A DNA stretch of 16,789 nucleotides from CAAGNP01 sp045603545 (GCA_045603545.1 JAZUMG010000002.1:1-16789); one strand, 5' to 3'; shown: positions 6,541 through 13,741, numbered from the stretch's first letter. Translations and numbers: made by a program. The notes: generated by a model from the letters alone, not told the origin.

Positions 6541-7563
6541 TTATAAATTGTTTTTAATGTCTTCTATAAATTCGTCTATATTCTCTTTACCAGTTTCAAA
6601 AGAACACATCCATCTTACCTCCATTGTCTCTTCGTCCCATATGTAGAACATGTGTTTCTCTGATAGTTTGTCATAAAGTTCACGGCTTATGTATGCAAAT
6701 ACTGCATTTGTCTCCACAGGGCGGGAGATTTTAATTTGAGGAATCTCCTTTAATCTGGTTTCCAGATATTTGGCCATCTCATTGGAGTGTGAGGCAAGTT
6801 TGAGATATAGGTCATCCTTGAGATATTCGTCAAACTGTGCGGCCATAAATCTTGCCTTTGAATAGAGCTGGGTCATCTGTTTTCTGAGGAAAAGGGCCCT
6901 ATGGGCGGAGACCCTCTTGAACAAAACCACCACCTCTCCCATAAGAAGTCCGTTTTTGGTGCCGCCAAAAGAGAGTGCATCTGCACCAGCATCTGCAGTG
7001 AATTCTTTGATCGGGATATCAAGGGCAGCAGCAGCATTTGAGACGCGTGATCCATCTATATGGAGGTATCCGTTGTGGGTGTGCATCAGATCTGCAAGTG
7101 CCTTTATCTCCTCTACAGTATATAGCGTTCCAAGTTCTGTGGGCTGTGAAATGGAGAGGACATTGGGTTGCGAGTGGTGTTGCTCTCCAAACCCGTGAAG
7201 GTGCTTTTTCACATTCTCCACAGATACCTTACCGTTTGTGTGCTCCACAGGGATCACTTTACAACCTATTATTTTTTCAGGAGCACCACATTCATCGCAG
7301 TTGATATGTGCAGTGGCGGGACATAGAATGGCATCTGAACTGTGAGCAAGATTTGCAAGGGACAATATGTTTGCCCCAGTGCCGTTTACTGCAAACATAG
7401 CCTTGCATTCACCTCCAAGCATATTTTCTATCTGACTGAGAACTTGTTGTGAGTACTCGTCGTCTCCGTATGCTACTGCAAATTCAGAGTTTGCCCTGAT
7501 AATGGCGTCAAGAATTTGAGGGTGGACGCCTGAATGATTGTCGCTTCCAAAACTGTGTTTCAT
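6541..7563 (-). CDS. ltaE: low-specificity L-threonine aldolase (beta-eliminating lyase family)
   Basis: This is a PLP enzyme that cleaves L-threonine or allo-threonine to glycine and acetaldehyde. The 340-residue protein shows the fold-type I layout. The N-terminus is SFGSDNHSGVHP, followed by YGDDEYSQQVL (32-42) and VNGTGANILSL (59-69). H86 in AHINCDECGAPEK corresponds to the ring-stacking His. SISQPTELGTLY (137-148), HIDGSRVSNAAAAL (168-181, with D170 for the pyridine nitrogen) and the Schiff-base lysine K203 in SFGGTKNGLLMGE complete the site. The ATG at 7561-7563 follows a perfect -7 promoter element by 15 bases. It is the first gene of a pair with fadD. Substrate stereospecificity cannot be read from sequence, and related aromatic beta-lyases are the main alternative. 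Confidence 0.88.
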   Translation of the reverse strand: MKHSFGSDNHSGVHPQILDAIIRANSEFAVAYGDDEYSQQVLSQIENMLGGECKAMFAVNGTGANILSLANLAHSSDAILCPATAHINCDECGAPEKIIGCKVIPVEHTNGKVSVENVKKHLHGFGEQHHSQPNVLSISQPTELGTLYTVEEIKALADLMHTHNGYLHIDGSRVSNAAAALDIPIKEFTADAGADALSFGGTKNGLLMGEVVVLFKRVSAHRALFLRKQMTQLYSKARFMAAQFDEYLKDDLYLKLASHSNEMAKYLETRLKEIPQIKISRPVETNAVFAYISRELYDKLSEKHMFYIWDEETMEVRWMCSFETGKENIDEFIEDIKNNL

Positions 7564-7578
7564 GGTACTAAGTTTTTA

Positions 7579-7586
7579 CAAATTTA
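7579..7586 (-). promoter_or_regulatory. ltaE-fadD promoter, -7 element TAAATTTG
   Basis: A perfect TAnnTTTG on the minus strand ends 15 bases before the ltaE ATG. No convincing -33 element was found at the expected distance. Confidence 0.45.
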
Positions 7587-7636
7587 ATAAAAGTTTTGCT
7601 TTTGGAATACCTTTTGTTCTCTGTAGTACCAATCGT

Positions 7637-7659
7637 ACTCCCCAATGAAGGGGAGTTTT
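7637..7659 (+). other. leader hairpin just upstream of the lipoprotein gene
   Basis: ACTCCCC (7637-7643) pairs perfectly with GGGGAGT (7650-7656) around the loop AATGAA, and TTTT follows. It ends 7-10 bases before the start codon of the DUF4136-like gene. It resembles a short intrinsic terminator or a translational hairpin placed where a ribosome would land. Confidence 0.55.
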
Positions 7660-7666
7660 AAAGCAA

Positions 7667-8251
7667 ATGGAAATGAAAAGGATTTTTATAATGGTCTCTG
7701 TGGCAGTTTTGACATTGGCCTCGTGCGGGACCTTGACACTTGAACAAAGTAAAGTGCTGAACAATGCCGATCTGGCTTCATATAAAACATTTATGATAGA
7801 ACCTGCAGAAGGCTCTGCTATACCTTCATACTTGAGTATGGATGATGTTAACAATATTTACAACTCTATTTCCAAGCAGTTGTATCAAAGGGGATATGTG
7901 TCTGTATCCACAAATCCGGATATGATTGTTTATGTGGCAATGTCTGTGAAGCAAGTGATTAAGACTAAGGATCTCGTCCCTCCAGGGAGCGGTTTCGGAT
8001 ACAGATATTTTAGTCCCAGAGCCGCATATCTTGATAGCTATTACTCTGATGCACAGATAATTTCAGGCATATCAAAAGAGGGTGTCCTGATGGTGGATAT
8101 CGTGGATACCCGAAAGAAGATGCATATCTTTTGTGCAGAAGTGAGTTCCCTTGCTGAGGATAGTGGTGTAGATGTGAAGGATCTCTCAAACTTGGATAAG
8201 GCGACAGGGTTGCTCTTCTCAAAATACCCTGTACCACCCAAAATGAAATAG
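7667..8251 (+). CDS. DUF4136-like lipoprotein
   Basis: Function unknown. The 194-residue product has a lipoprotein signal peptide: basic start MEMKRIF, hydrophobic core, and lipobox LTLASC with C20 as the lipidated residue. It should therefore be anchored to a membrane facing the periplasm or, in Bacteroidetes, possibly exported to the surface. After the signal, NADLASYKTFMIEP (33-46) resembles the start of DUF4136 domains. A helix SISKQLYQRGYVSVSTNPDMIVYVAMS (68-94), a Tyr-rich loop and an ISGISKEGVLMVDIVDTRKKMHIFCAEV strand pair follow, also as in that family. ATGs at 7667 and 7673 are both possible starts. No perfect TAnnTTTG was found; TACCTTTTG at 7608-7616 is one base too long. The gene converges on gcvH across a shared terminator. 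Confidence 0.6.
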   Translation: MEMKRIFIMVSVAVLTLASCGTLTLEQSKVLNNADLASYKTFMIEPAEGSAIPSYLSMDDVNNIYNSISKQLYQRGYVSVSTNPDMIVYVAMSVKQVIKTKDLVPPGSGFGYRYFSPRAAYLDSYYSDAQIISGISKEGVLMVDIVDTRKKMHIFCAEVSSLAEDSGVDVKDLSNLDKATGLLFSKYPVPPKMK

Positions 8252-8266
8252 TTTCTGGAGATATAA

Positions 8267-8306
8267 AGAAAAAGAGGTGGCTTCTGTAAGTCACCTCTTC
8301 AGTTTT
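8267..8306. terminator. bidirectional terminator between the lipoprotein gene and gcvH
   Basis: AAGAGGTGGCTT (8272-8283) pairs with AAGTCACCTCTT (8288-8299) over 12 bp with one G-T wobble, around the loop CTGT. The flank is T-rich on both strands: TTTTT at 8303-8307 on plus, and TTTTT then TTT on minus. The stem matches the tonB terminator closely. Confidence 0.85.
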
Positions 8307-8328
8307 TATATCTGTTGAATGTCCAGAA

Positions 8329-8703
8329 TTAGCAGATAGCGTTGTACTCTTCAGCTGAAAGAAGTTCGTTAACCTCTTCTGGATTTGACATTTTTACTTT
8401 GATCATCCAGCCAGCGCCATATGGATCTTTGTTTACTGACTCAGGAGCGCCTTCAAGATCAGGGTTAACCTCTACCACTTCACCGCTTACAGGCATAAAT
8501 GCATCTGCAACAGTTTTAACAGCTTCGATAGCACCGAAAATCTCATCTTTAGCAAGGGTCTCACCTTCAGTCTGAATGTCAACGAATACGATATCACCAA
8601 GTTGGTCCTGAGCGAAGTCTGTAATACCGATTACTGCTACATCACCTTCTACTCTTACCCATTCGTGCTCTTTAGAGTACTTTAGATTATTAGGAGTGTT
8701 CAT
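8329..8703 (-). CDS. gcvH: glycine cleavage system H protein
   Basis: It is the lipoylated carrier that shuttles the aminomethyl group among the P, T and L proteins during glycine breakdown to CO2, NH3 and methylene-THF. The 124-residue length is normal. The N-terminus NLKYSKEHEWVRVEGDVAVIGITDFAQDQLGDIVFVD is typical. The lipoyl-lysine segment FGAIEAVKTVADAFMPVSGEV puts lipoate on K63, and the NPDLEGAPESVNKDPYGAGWMIKVK block follows. The partners gcvT and gcvP are not here. It lies downstream of ruvA but has its own -7 element and a strong terminator. Start: the only suitable ATG, 32 bases after the -7 element. Confidence 0.96.
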   Translation of the reverse strand: MNTPNNLKYSKEHEWVRVEGDVAVIGITDFAQDQLGDIVFVDIQTEGETLAKDEIFGAIEAVKTVADAFMPVSGEVVEVNPDLEGAPESVNKDPYGAGWMIKVKMSNPEEVNELLSAEEYNAIC

Positions 8704-8735
8704 TTTTTTATAGTTATAAGTGTGAATAATTTTGA

Positions 8736-8743
8736 CAAATGTA
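8736..8743 (-). promoter_or_regulatory. gcvH promoter, -7 element TACATTTG
   Basis: A perfect TAnnTTTG on the minus strand sits in the short AT-rich gap after ruvA, 32 bases before the gcvH ATG. No clear -33 element was seen. Confidence 0.5.
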
Positions 8744-8758
8744 ATATAATTTTTTTAA

Positions 8759-9349
8759 TTACAGCAGCTTGAGCGCTTTCTTTATAATTTCTTCAGAAGA
8801 GCAACCAGGTTCTTTCTTTAAAATCGCGTCCAGAACCTTCTCCACCGCCGCTTTTGTGAAGCCCAGGGTAATGAGGGCGCCATATGCCTCTTCTCTGTGG
8901 CTGCTCTGCTCAAAGCCTACTCCCAGGTCTATGGTGGCAGCAGTGCTATCCTTGCCCACTTTGTCCTTAAGTTCAATTATTGCCCTCTGTGCTGTTTTCA
9001 GCCCAATCCCTTTTACACTTTTTATCTTGTTCACATCTCCGGTTATGATCGCCATACGCACCTCATCTGTGGTGAGGGCGGAGAGCATCATCCTGGCAGT
9101 GTTGGGCCCGATGCCGGAAACCGACACCAGGTGGGTAAAGATGTTCCTCTCCTCTTTTTCAGCAAAGCCGTAGAAGAGCTCGTCATCTTCGTGCTTGTGG
9201 TGATAAATGTATATTTTCCCTTCTGAGGCCCCTTGCAGGGCAGAATAGGTCTGGAGGGAGATTAGAATCCTGTATCCTATACCATGGTTGTCTACCACCA
9301 TTTCTGCCGGGGTAAGCTCCACTATATTTCCTGAAATGTAATCGTACAT
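8759..9349 (-). CDS. ruvA: Holliday junction branch migration protein RuvA
   Basis: RuvA tetramers bind Holliday junctions and load the RuvB helicase for branch migration in recombinational repair. The 196-residue protein is of normal length. It opens MYDYISGNIVELTPAEMVVDNHGIGY (OB-fold domain I), with FYGFAEKEER at 59-68. Domain II has two helix-hairpin-helix motifs, VSGIGPNTA (77-85) and VKGIGLKTA (112-120). Domain III (EEAYGALITLGF to the end), which contacts RuvB, is intact. ruvB and ruvC are absent from the window. It is divergent from sufS, with outward-facing -7 elements between them. Confidence 0.96.
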   Translation of the reverse strand: MYDYISGNIVELTPAEMVVDNHGIGYRILISLQTYSALQGASEGKIYIYHHKHEDDELFYGFAEKEERNIFTHLVSVSGIGPNTARMMLSALTTDEVRMAIITGDVNKIKSVKGIGLKTAQRAIIELKDKVGKDSTAATIDLGVGFEQSSHREEAYGALITLGFTKAAVEKVLDAILKKEPGCSSEEIIKKALKLL

Positions 9350-9382
9350 GACTTGTGTGTGATTTGCATTGAAGTATCAGAG

Positions 9383-9390
9383 CAAATTTA
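9383..9390 (-). promoter_or_regulatory. ruvA promoter, -7 element TAAATTTG
   Basis: A perfect TAnnTTTG on the minus strand ends 33 bases before the ruvA ATG. It is back to back with the sufS element 13 bases away, so the two genes share a compact divergent control region. No -33 match was found. Confidence 0.45.
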
Positions 9391-9403
9391 ATTATAAATT
9401 GCA

Positions 9404-9411
9404 TATCTTTG
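9404..9411 (+). promoter_or_regulatory. sufS operon promoter, -7 element TATCTTTG
   Basis: A perfect TAnnTTTG ends 17 bases before the sufS ATG at 9429. It has the same TATCTTTG core as the hflX promoter. No -33 match was found at the expected spacing. Confidence 0.5.
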
Positions 9412-9428
9412 CCATAGATTTTAAAACA

Positions 9429-10646
9429 ATGGGAGATTTTTCAGGAATAAGGGGTCAATTCCCCGCTTTGGAGCAGAAGGTGTACGGCAAGCAGCTGGTC
9501 TATTTTGACAACGCTGCTACTGCGCAGAAGCCTCGTGCAGTCCTCGATCTGATCCAGAGGATGAATGGCGGTATCAATGCAAATATCCACCGTGCAGTGC
9601 ACAAACTCAGTGCAGAGGCAACAGACCTGTATGAAGGGGGAAGAGAGGCTGTTAGGCAATACATCAATGCTGCCAAAAGGGAAGAGGTGGTGATGACATC
9701 CGGAACCACTGCATCGATCAATCTTGTGGCCAATACATATGGTGAGAGATTCCTCTCCAAAGGGGACGTGGTGCTGGTTTCAGAGTGTGAGCACCACTCC
9801 AATATCGTCCCTTGGCAACTTCTTTGTGAGCGCAAGGGTGCTGAACTAAGAGTCCTCCCTGTAGATGAGAATGGCCAGTGGAGGATGGATATGCTCGATG
9901 GTCTATTGGATGAGAGGGTGAAAATAGTCTCTGCCACCCATATTTCAAATGTTCTGGGGCTTGTAAATCCGGTAGAGGATCTTATTGCCAGGGCTCATGC
10001 GGCAGGGGCTGTCGTCCTTATCGATGGTGCACAGGGTATTGTCCACCAGAGGGTCGATGTGCAGAAGCTGGATTGTGATTTCTATGTCTTCTCGGGGCAC
10101 AAGATTTATGCTGCAACAGGTATAGGTGTTCTTTATGGCAAGGAGGCGCTCTTGGAAAAGATGCCACCTTGGATGGGCGGAGGCGATATGGTGGGTACTG
10201 TTACCTTTGCCAAGACCACATATGCTCCACTTCCATTAAAATTTGAAGCTGGAACACCTAACTTTATAGGGGGTGCGACTTTAGCTCCGGCACTTCAAGT
10301 TGCATCAGAGTTGATGACTGATAAATATATTGAAGAAGAGAGAGAAAAGATAGATTATCTATACCAGAACTTGCAGGCTATAGATGGCCTGAAGCTATAT
10401 GGGATAGGGGAGAACAAGATTCCAGTTTTCTCTTTCTCTATAGAGGGGGCTCACCACGAGGATATGGCTTTGCTTCTCGACAAGATGGGGGTCGCTGTCC
10501 GTTCTGGTATGATGTGTGCAGAGCCTCTAATGGAGAGATTCGGGCAGAGCGGTATGCTTAGAGCTTCACTGGCCCCCTACAATACATTAGAAGAGTGCAA
10601 ATTGTTTATGACAGCCCTTCATAGAGCTGTAAATATGTTAAGATAA
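9429..10646 (+). CDS. sufS: cysteine desulfurase SufS (group II)
   Basis: This PLP enzyme takes sulfur from cysteine as a persulfide and passes it to SufE for Fe-S cluster assembly. From the ATG at 9429 (MGDFSGIRGQFP) it has 405 residues, normal for the family. A longer in-frame reading from 9369 would cross the promoter element and is rejected. Visible are YFDNAATAQKP (25-35), NIHRAVHKLS (52-61), SECEHHSNIVPW (118-129), IDGAQGI (198-204, with D199) and PLP-binding K225 in FSGHKIYAATGIG. The active-site loop RSGMMCAEPLM has nucleophile C363; it differs from the common RTGHHCAQPLM. It leads a tight cluster with sufE, a sufT-like gene and folK, while sufBCD are not nearby. Confidence 0.95.
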   Translation: MGDFSGIRGQFPALEQKVYGKQLVYFDNAATAQKPRAVLDLIQRMNGGINANIHRAVHKLSAEATDLYEGGREAVRQYINAAKREEVVMTSGTTASINLVANTYGERFLSKGDVVLVSECEHHSNIVPWQLLCERKGAELRVLPVDENGQWRMDMLDGLLDERVKIVSATHISNVLGLVNPVEDLIARAHAAGAVVLIDGAQGIVHQRVDVQKLDCDFYVFSGHKIYAATGIGVLYGKEALLEKMPPWMGGGDMVGTVTFAKTTYAPLPLKFEAGTPNFIGGATLAPALQVASELMTDKYIEEEREKIDYLYQNLQAIDGLKLYGIGENKIPVFSFSIEGAHHEDMALLLDKMGVAVRSGMMCAEPLMERFGQSGMLRASLAPYNTLEECKLFMTALHRAVNMLR

Positions 10647-10652
10647 ATTGAT

Positions 10653-11078
10653 ATGGAGAATAGACCTATTATTGACGTGGAGAATGAGATTGTCGATGAG
10701 TTCTCGGCCTTTGAGGACTGGATGGACAAGTATGAGTATATTATAGAGCTCGGCAAGAGTATTCCTGTTATTGAGGAGTCACAGAAGACAGAGGCAAACC
10801 TTATCAAAGGGTGTCAGTCGAGGGTGTGGTTAAGTTCGGAGTTCCGTGACGGGAGGATCTTTTTTGCCGCTGACAGCGATGCCATCATCACTAAAGGGAT
10901 CATATCTCTTCTTGTAAGGGTTTATAACGGAAGAAGACCTGATGAAATCCTCTCTTCAGATTTCAGCTTTGTGGAGAAGATTGGACTCAAGGAGAACCTT
11001 TCTCCCACCAGAGCAAATGGTCTTGTATCAATGATAAAGCAGATTCAGAACTATGCAGTGGCATATAGCGCGAAATAA
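10653..11078 (+). CDS. sufE: sulfur acceptor protein SufE
   Basis: SufE accepts persulfide sulfur from SufS and hands it to the Fe-S scaffold. The product is 141 residues, normal for the family. The acceptor cysteine C54 lies in the conserved IKGCQSRVWL motif (51-60). The chain continues with the family's FAADSDAIITKGIISLLVRVYNGRRPDEI region and the NLSPTRANGLVSMIKQI C-terminal helix. It starts 6 bases after the sufS stop, so the pair is surely co-transcribed. Confidence 0.95.
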   Translation: MENRPIIDVENEIVDEFSAFEDWMDKYEYIIELGKSIPVIEESQKTEANLIKGCQSRVWLSSEFRDGRIFFAADSDAIITKGIISLLVRVYNGRRPDEILSSDFSFVEKIGLKENLSPTRANGLVSMIKQIQNYAVAYSAK

Positions 11079-11081
11079 GTT

Positions 11082-11393
11082 ATGGACAGAAAGAAATTGG
11101 AGAAAGATATAGTCAGGGCCCTGAAGCAGGTCTATGACCCAGAAATTCCGGTAAATATCTATGATTTGGGGCTTGTGTATGAGCTAGATGTGAATGATGA
11201 GGGTGAGGTTAAGATTAAAATGACCTTGACTGCCCCTAATTGCCCTATGGCAGACCAGTTGGTGGAGGATGTCCACGAAGCGGTGGCTGATACCCCTGGG
11301 GTTACAAATGTATCTATTGAGTTGGTTTTTGAGCCTGCATGGGACAAGAGCAGGATGTCTGAAGAGGCTCTTCTTGAATTGGGTTTTCTATAA
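11082..11393 (+). CDS. MIP18/DUF59 family Fe-S assembly protein (SufT-like)
   Basis: This 103-residue protein consists of a single DUF59/MIP18 domain. Proteins of this family (SufT, PaaD-like, eukaryotic CIA2) help deliver or mature Fe-S clusters. Seen are VYDPEIPVNIYDLGLVY (17-33), MTLTAPNCPMADQL (47-60) with the conserved C54, and the end PAWDKSRMSEEALLELGFL. It starts 3 bases after sufE and its stop shares a base with the folK start. That placement makes a role in Fe-S assembly very likely, though the exact step is inferred from context. Confidence 0.88.
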   Translation: MDRKKLEKDIVRALKQVYDPEIPVNIYDLGLVYELDVNDEGEVKIKMTLTAPNCPMADQLVEDVHEAVADTPGVTNVSIELVFEPAWDKSRMSEEALLELGFL

Positions 11394-11836
11394 TGGAAAG
11401 GGTATATCTTCTTCTTGGTACCAATATGGGCAATAAGGAGCGCAATCTGCAGACTGCCATTGCCCTTCTTATAAATGAACTGGCCCCTTTTCTCGGCTCA
11501 GAAGTGAAGGAGTCTTCCATTCATGAATCGGAGGCTGTCGGTTTTGTTGCCGATGAGACTTTCCTCAATCAGGCAATATCATTCAAGACATCAGTATCTG
11601 CTGTGGATCTGTTGAAGGTGTGCAAACATGTGGAGGCCAAGATGGGGAGACCTATTGAAGAGCCGCAGTATGATGATGCCGGCAACAGGATTTACAAATC
11701 GAGAATCATCGATATCGACATCCTTTTGTACGGAAATCAGACTATAAACCTCCCAGAATTACAAATCCCTCACCCGAGGCTTCAGGAGAGGGAATTTGCA
11801 CTGATCCCGCTAAGGGAGATATTTACTTCTTACTAA
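11393..11836 (+). CDS. folK: 2-amino-4-hydroxy-6-hydroxymethyldihydropteridine pyrophosphokinase
   Basis: HPPK transfers pyrophosphate from ATP to 6-hydroxymethyl-7,8-dihydropterin, the step before dihydropteroate synthase in folate synthesis. The 147-residue protein starts MERVYLLLGTNMGNKERNL, has FLNQA (57-61), RIIDIDILLYG (104-114) with the magnesium-binding D107 and D109, and IPHPRLQEREFALIPL (125-140). All of these are HPPK signatures. Its ATG overlaps the stop of the preceding gene (TAATG), so translation is probably coupled. Its TAA overlaps the stop codon of the convergent dsbD with no room for a terminator. The biological reason for joining it to the suf genes is unclear. Confidence 0.93.
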   Translation: MERVYLLLGTNMGNKERNLQTAIALLINELAPFLGSEVKESSIHESEAVGFVADETFLNQAISFKTSVSAVDLLKVCKHVEAKMGRPIEEPQYDDAGNRIYKSRIIDIDILLYGNQTINLPELQIPHPRLQEREFALIPLREIFTSY

Positions 11837-13674
11837 TAGTTCAGAAAAGCACCGAATTCTTCCACAGAGCTGTTGCCCACAGGACCCGATAGGGTTTTTC
11901 CTGTGTGGTCAATCACTGCGTATAGGGGTTGCGATGCAGAACCGAATTTCTCCATTTCGTATTGTCTGAATTTCCTGCCAAGAGTCTTGTACTCAGCATC
12001 TGGAGTCTTGTCATCCACATAGAGATTTGCGATGACGAAGTCTGAGCTGAGCTTCTCCAGGATGGCAGGTTCGTTAAGGACTGTTGCCTCCATCACTTTG
12101 CATACACTGCAAGTGTGGGACTTGAATGTGATGAAGATAGGTTTTCCACTCTCTTCTGATGCTTTCACTGCCTCATCAAGTGTGCTGTATGATTTTAGTG
12201 ATGAGTATCCTGAAGGTGCAGTTGTCTCACCATTGCCTGCAGGGGCAGAGATCACTGTTGTAGAGCCATCCATAGGGGGAATCATACCCGAAATGCTCTT
12301 GAGTGGTGCTCCGAACAGGCCAGGGATAAGGTAGAAGGCGAATGAGAAGCAAGCTATGGCTATAAGCATTCTCCCCCAACCGATACCGTCTACAGGTGAA
12401 TCGTGGTCAGTACGGATAACTCCGAGGAAGTACAGACCAAGAAGTACTACAAGGGTGATCCATATAGCCAGGAATCCAAGTCTGGTGATGATGCCCCATC
12501 CGAAGTATGCATCCACATTGTAGAGGAATTTCACTGCAAATGCCATAAGTACGAAAGCGAATACCACTTTGACAACATTGAGCCAACCGCCAGATTTAGG
12601 GAGTTTCCTCATCATTCCAGGGAAGAATGAGCAAACCACGAAAGGAAGTGAGAATGCTGCTCCGAATACTGCCATGCCGAGGATAGGTTTTAGTGTTACA
12701 CCACCTACTACTGCAGCAGCAAGGATTGATCCCACGAATGGGCCAGTGCATGAGAATGATACTATTACCATTGCAACAGCCACAAAGAATGCTCCGATAT
12801 AGCCACCTTTGTCTGCTTGACGGTCAGCTTTGTTTGCAAGGCCGCTTGGAAGGGTTATTTCAAAGGCACCGAGGAACGAAATAGAGAATACTATAAATAG
12901 AGCTGCGAAAAGCAAGTTTGGAATCCAGTGTGTTCCAAGTGCATCTGTAGCAGCTGTACTGCCGAAAAGAGATACGATAAGGCCAAGCAGGGTGTAGATA
13001 AGTACTACAGAAAGTCCGAAGACTAGCCCTTTCATAATGCCGCTCCTCTTTGATGGTGCGCCGCCGATTAGGAAGCCCACAGTCATAGGGATCATAGGGA
13101 ATACGCAAGGGGTGATTACTCCGCCAAGACCAGCAGCGAATGCGATAAGGAGGAACCATAGGAGAGATTCATCCTTTGATTTTTTAGCCTTAGGGGCCTC
13201 TACCACCTCAGCACCTGCCATTTTTACATTGACAGTGATGTCATTTTCATTGATAAGGCACTCTTCACCATTGCAGGTCTGGTAAACCAATGTTCCCTGA
13301 ACAGTGAAATTGCCCTCGGCAGAAGGGGTGATGATCTGTTTGAATTGGCCATTGCCCTCAAAATAGTATACGTCAAGGCCAAATGCAGAGTCAAACTTGG
13401 TATGGGCCTCTGTTCCATCCACCATTGCCCCCTGTGCCTGGGCAGGTGTATCTGCAGAGAGGTCGAAATTTGCGGTCATAGGGCCGCCTTTTACTGGGGT
13501 AGCACTGTACATATACCACCCATCTGAGATTTGAACGTCAAAAACAAGCTCCACATTGCCGTCAGAGAGGACATTGTAAGATGTCTTTACGAATGTTGCG
13601 TCTTGTGCATAGATCGCAGATGTGTTGAGCAAAAGGGCCAACCCTGCGATCAAAGAGGTAAGGAATGTTCTCAT
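11833..13674 (-). CDS. dsbD: thiol:disulfide interchange protein DsbD
   Basis: DsbD carries electrons from cytoplasmic thioredoxin across the inner membrane to periplasmic thiol proteins. With the ATG at 13672-13674 it has 613 residues, beginning MRTFLTSLIAGLALLL, a normal signal peptide. A TTG 21 bases further out would only add a polar tail and is rejected. Domains are an N-terminal periplasmic domain (about 25-155, with a cysteine pair C134/C139 in TCNGEECL), eight or so membrane helices (about 170-455) with the redox cysteines C190 in GVITPCVFPMIP and C309 in SFSCTGPF, and a C-terminal thioredoxin-like domain with C522-S-V-C525. All three redox centres are present. The gene ends in folK, and its promoter is divergent from that of glyQS. 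Confidence 0.94.
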   Translation of the reverse strand: MRTFLTSLIAGLALLLNTSAIYAQDATFVKTSYNVLSDGNVELVFDVQISDGWYMYSATPVKGGPMTANFDLSADTPAQAQGAMVDGTEAHTKFDSAFGLDVYYFEGNGQFKQIITPSAEGNFTVQGTLVYQTCNGEECLINENDITVNVKMAGAEVVEAPKAKKSKDESLLWFLLIAFAAGLGGVITPCVFPMIPMTVGFLIGGAPSKRSGIMKGLVFGLSVVLIYTLLGLIVSLFGSTAATDALGTHWIPNLLFAALFIVFSISFLGAFEITLPSGLANKADRQADKGGYIGAFFVAVAMVIVSFSCTGPFVGSILAAAVVGGVTLKPILGMAVFGAAFSLPFVVCSFFPGMMRKLPKSGGWLNVVKVVFAFVLMAFAVKFLYNVDAYFGWGIITRLGFLAIWITLVVLLGLYFLGVIRTDHDSPVDGIGWGRMLIAIACFSFAFYLIPGLFGAPLKSISGMIPPMDGSTTVISAPAGNGETTAPSGYSSLKSYSTLDEAVKASEESGKPIFITFKSHTCSVCKVMEATVLNEPAILEKLSSDFVIANLYVDDKTPDAEYKTLGRKFRQYEMEKFGSASQPLYAVIDHTGKTLSGPVGNSSVEEFGAFLNY

Positions 13675-13706
13675 ATATTGTTTAATATTATCCAAATAGT
13701 TCTCTA

Positions 13707-13741
13707 TTTGGCGACAAAAATAATAAATATTAGTATTTTTG
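13707..13741 (+). promoter_or_regulatory. glyQS promoter
   Basis: TTTG at 13707-13710, a 23-base spacer and TATTTTTG at 13734-13741 match the Bacteroidetes -33/-7 pattern, 28 bases before the glyQS ATG. The spacer is at the long end of the accepted range. Confidence 0.5.
13715..13722 (-). promoter_or_regulatory. dsbD promoter, -7 element TATTTTTG
   Basis: A perfect TAnnTTTG on the minus strand ends 40 bases before the dsbD ATG and lies inside the spacer of the glyQS promoter, so the two promoters overlap. No -33 match was found. Confidence 0.45.

Noticed and set aside
9369..9428. 20-residue N-terminal extension of SufS
   Set aside because: The extension would be translated from the -7 promoter element and its upstream sequence; the conserved protein begins at MGDFSGIRGQFP.
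13675..13695. TTG start giving a longer DsbD
   Set aside because: The ATG at 13674 gives an ideal signal peptide; the extra MDNIKQY would add a polar tail.
13684..13698. DnaA-box-like TTATCCAAA as a sign of an origin of replication
   Set aside because: It is a single imperfect box with no cluster nearby; the origin inference rests only on the parS-like sites.
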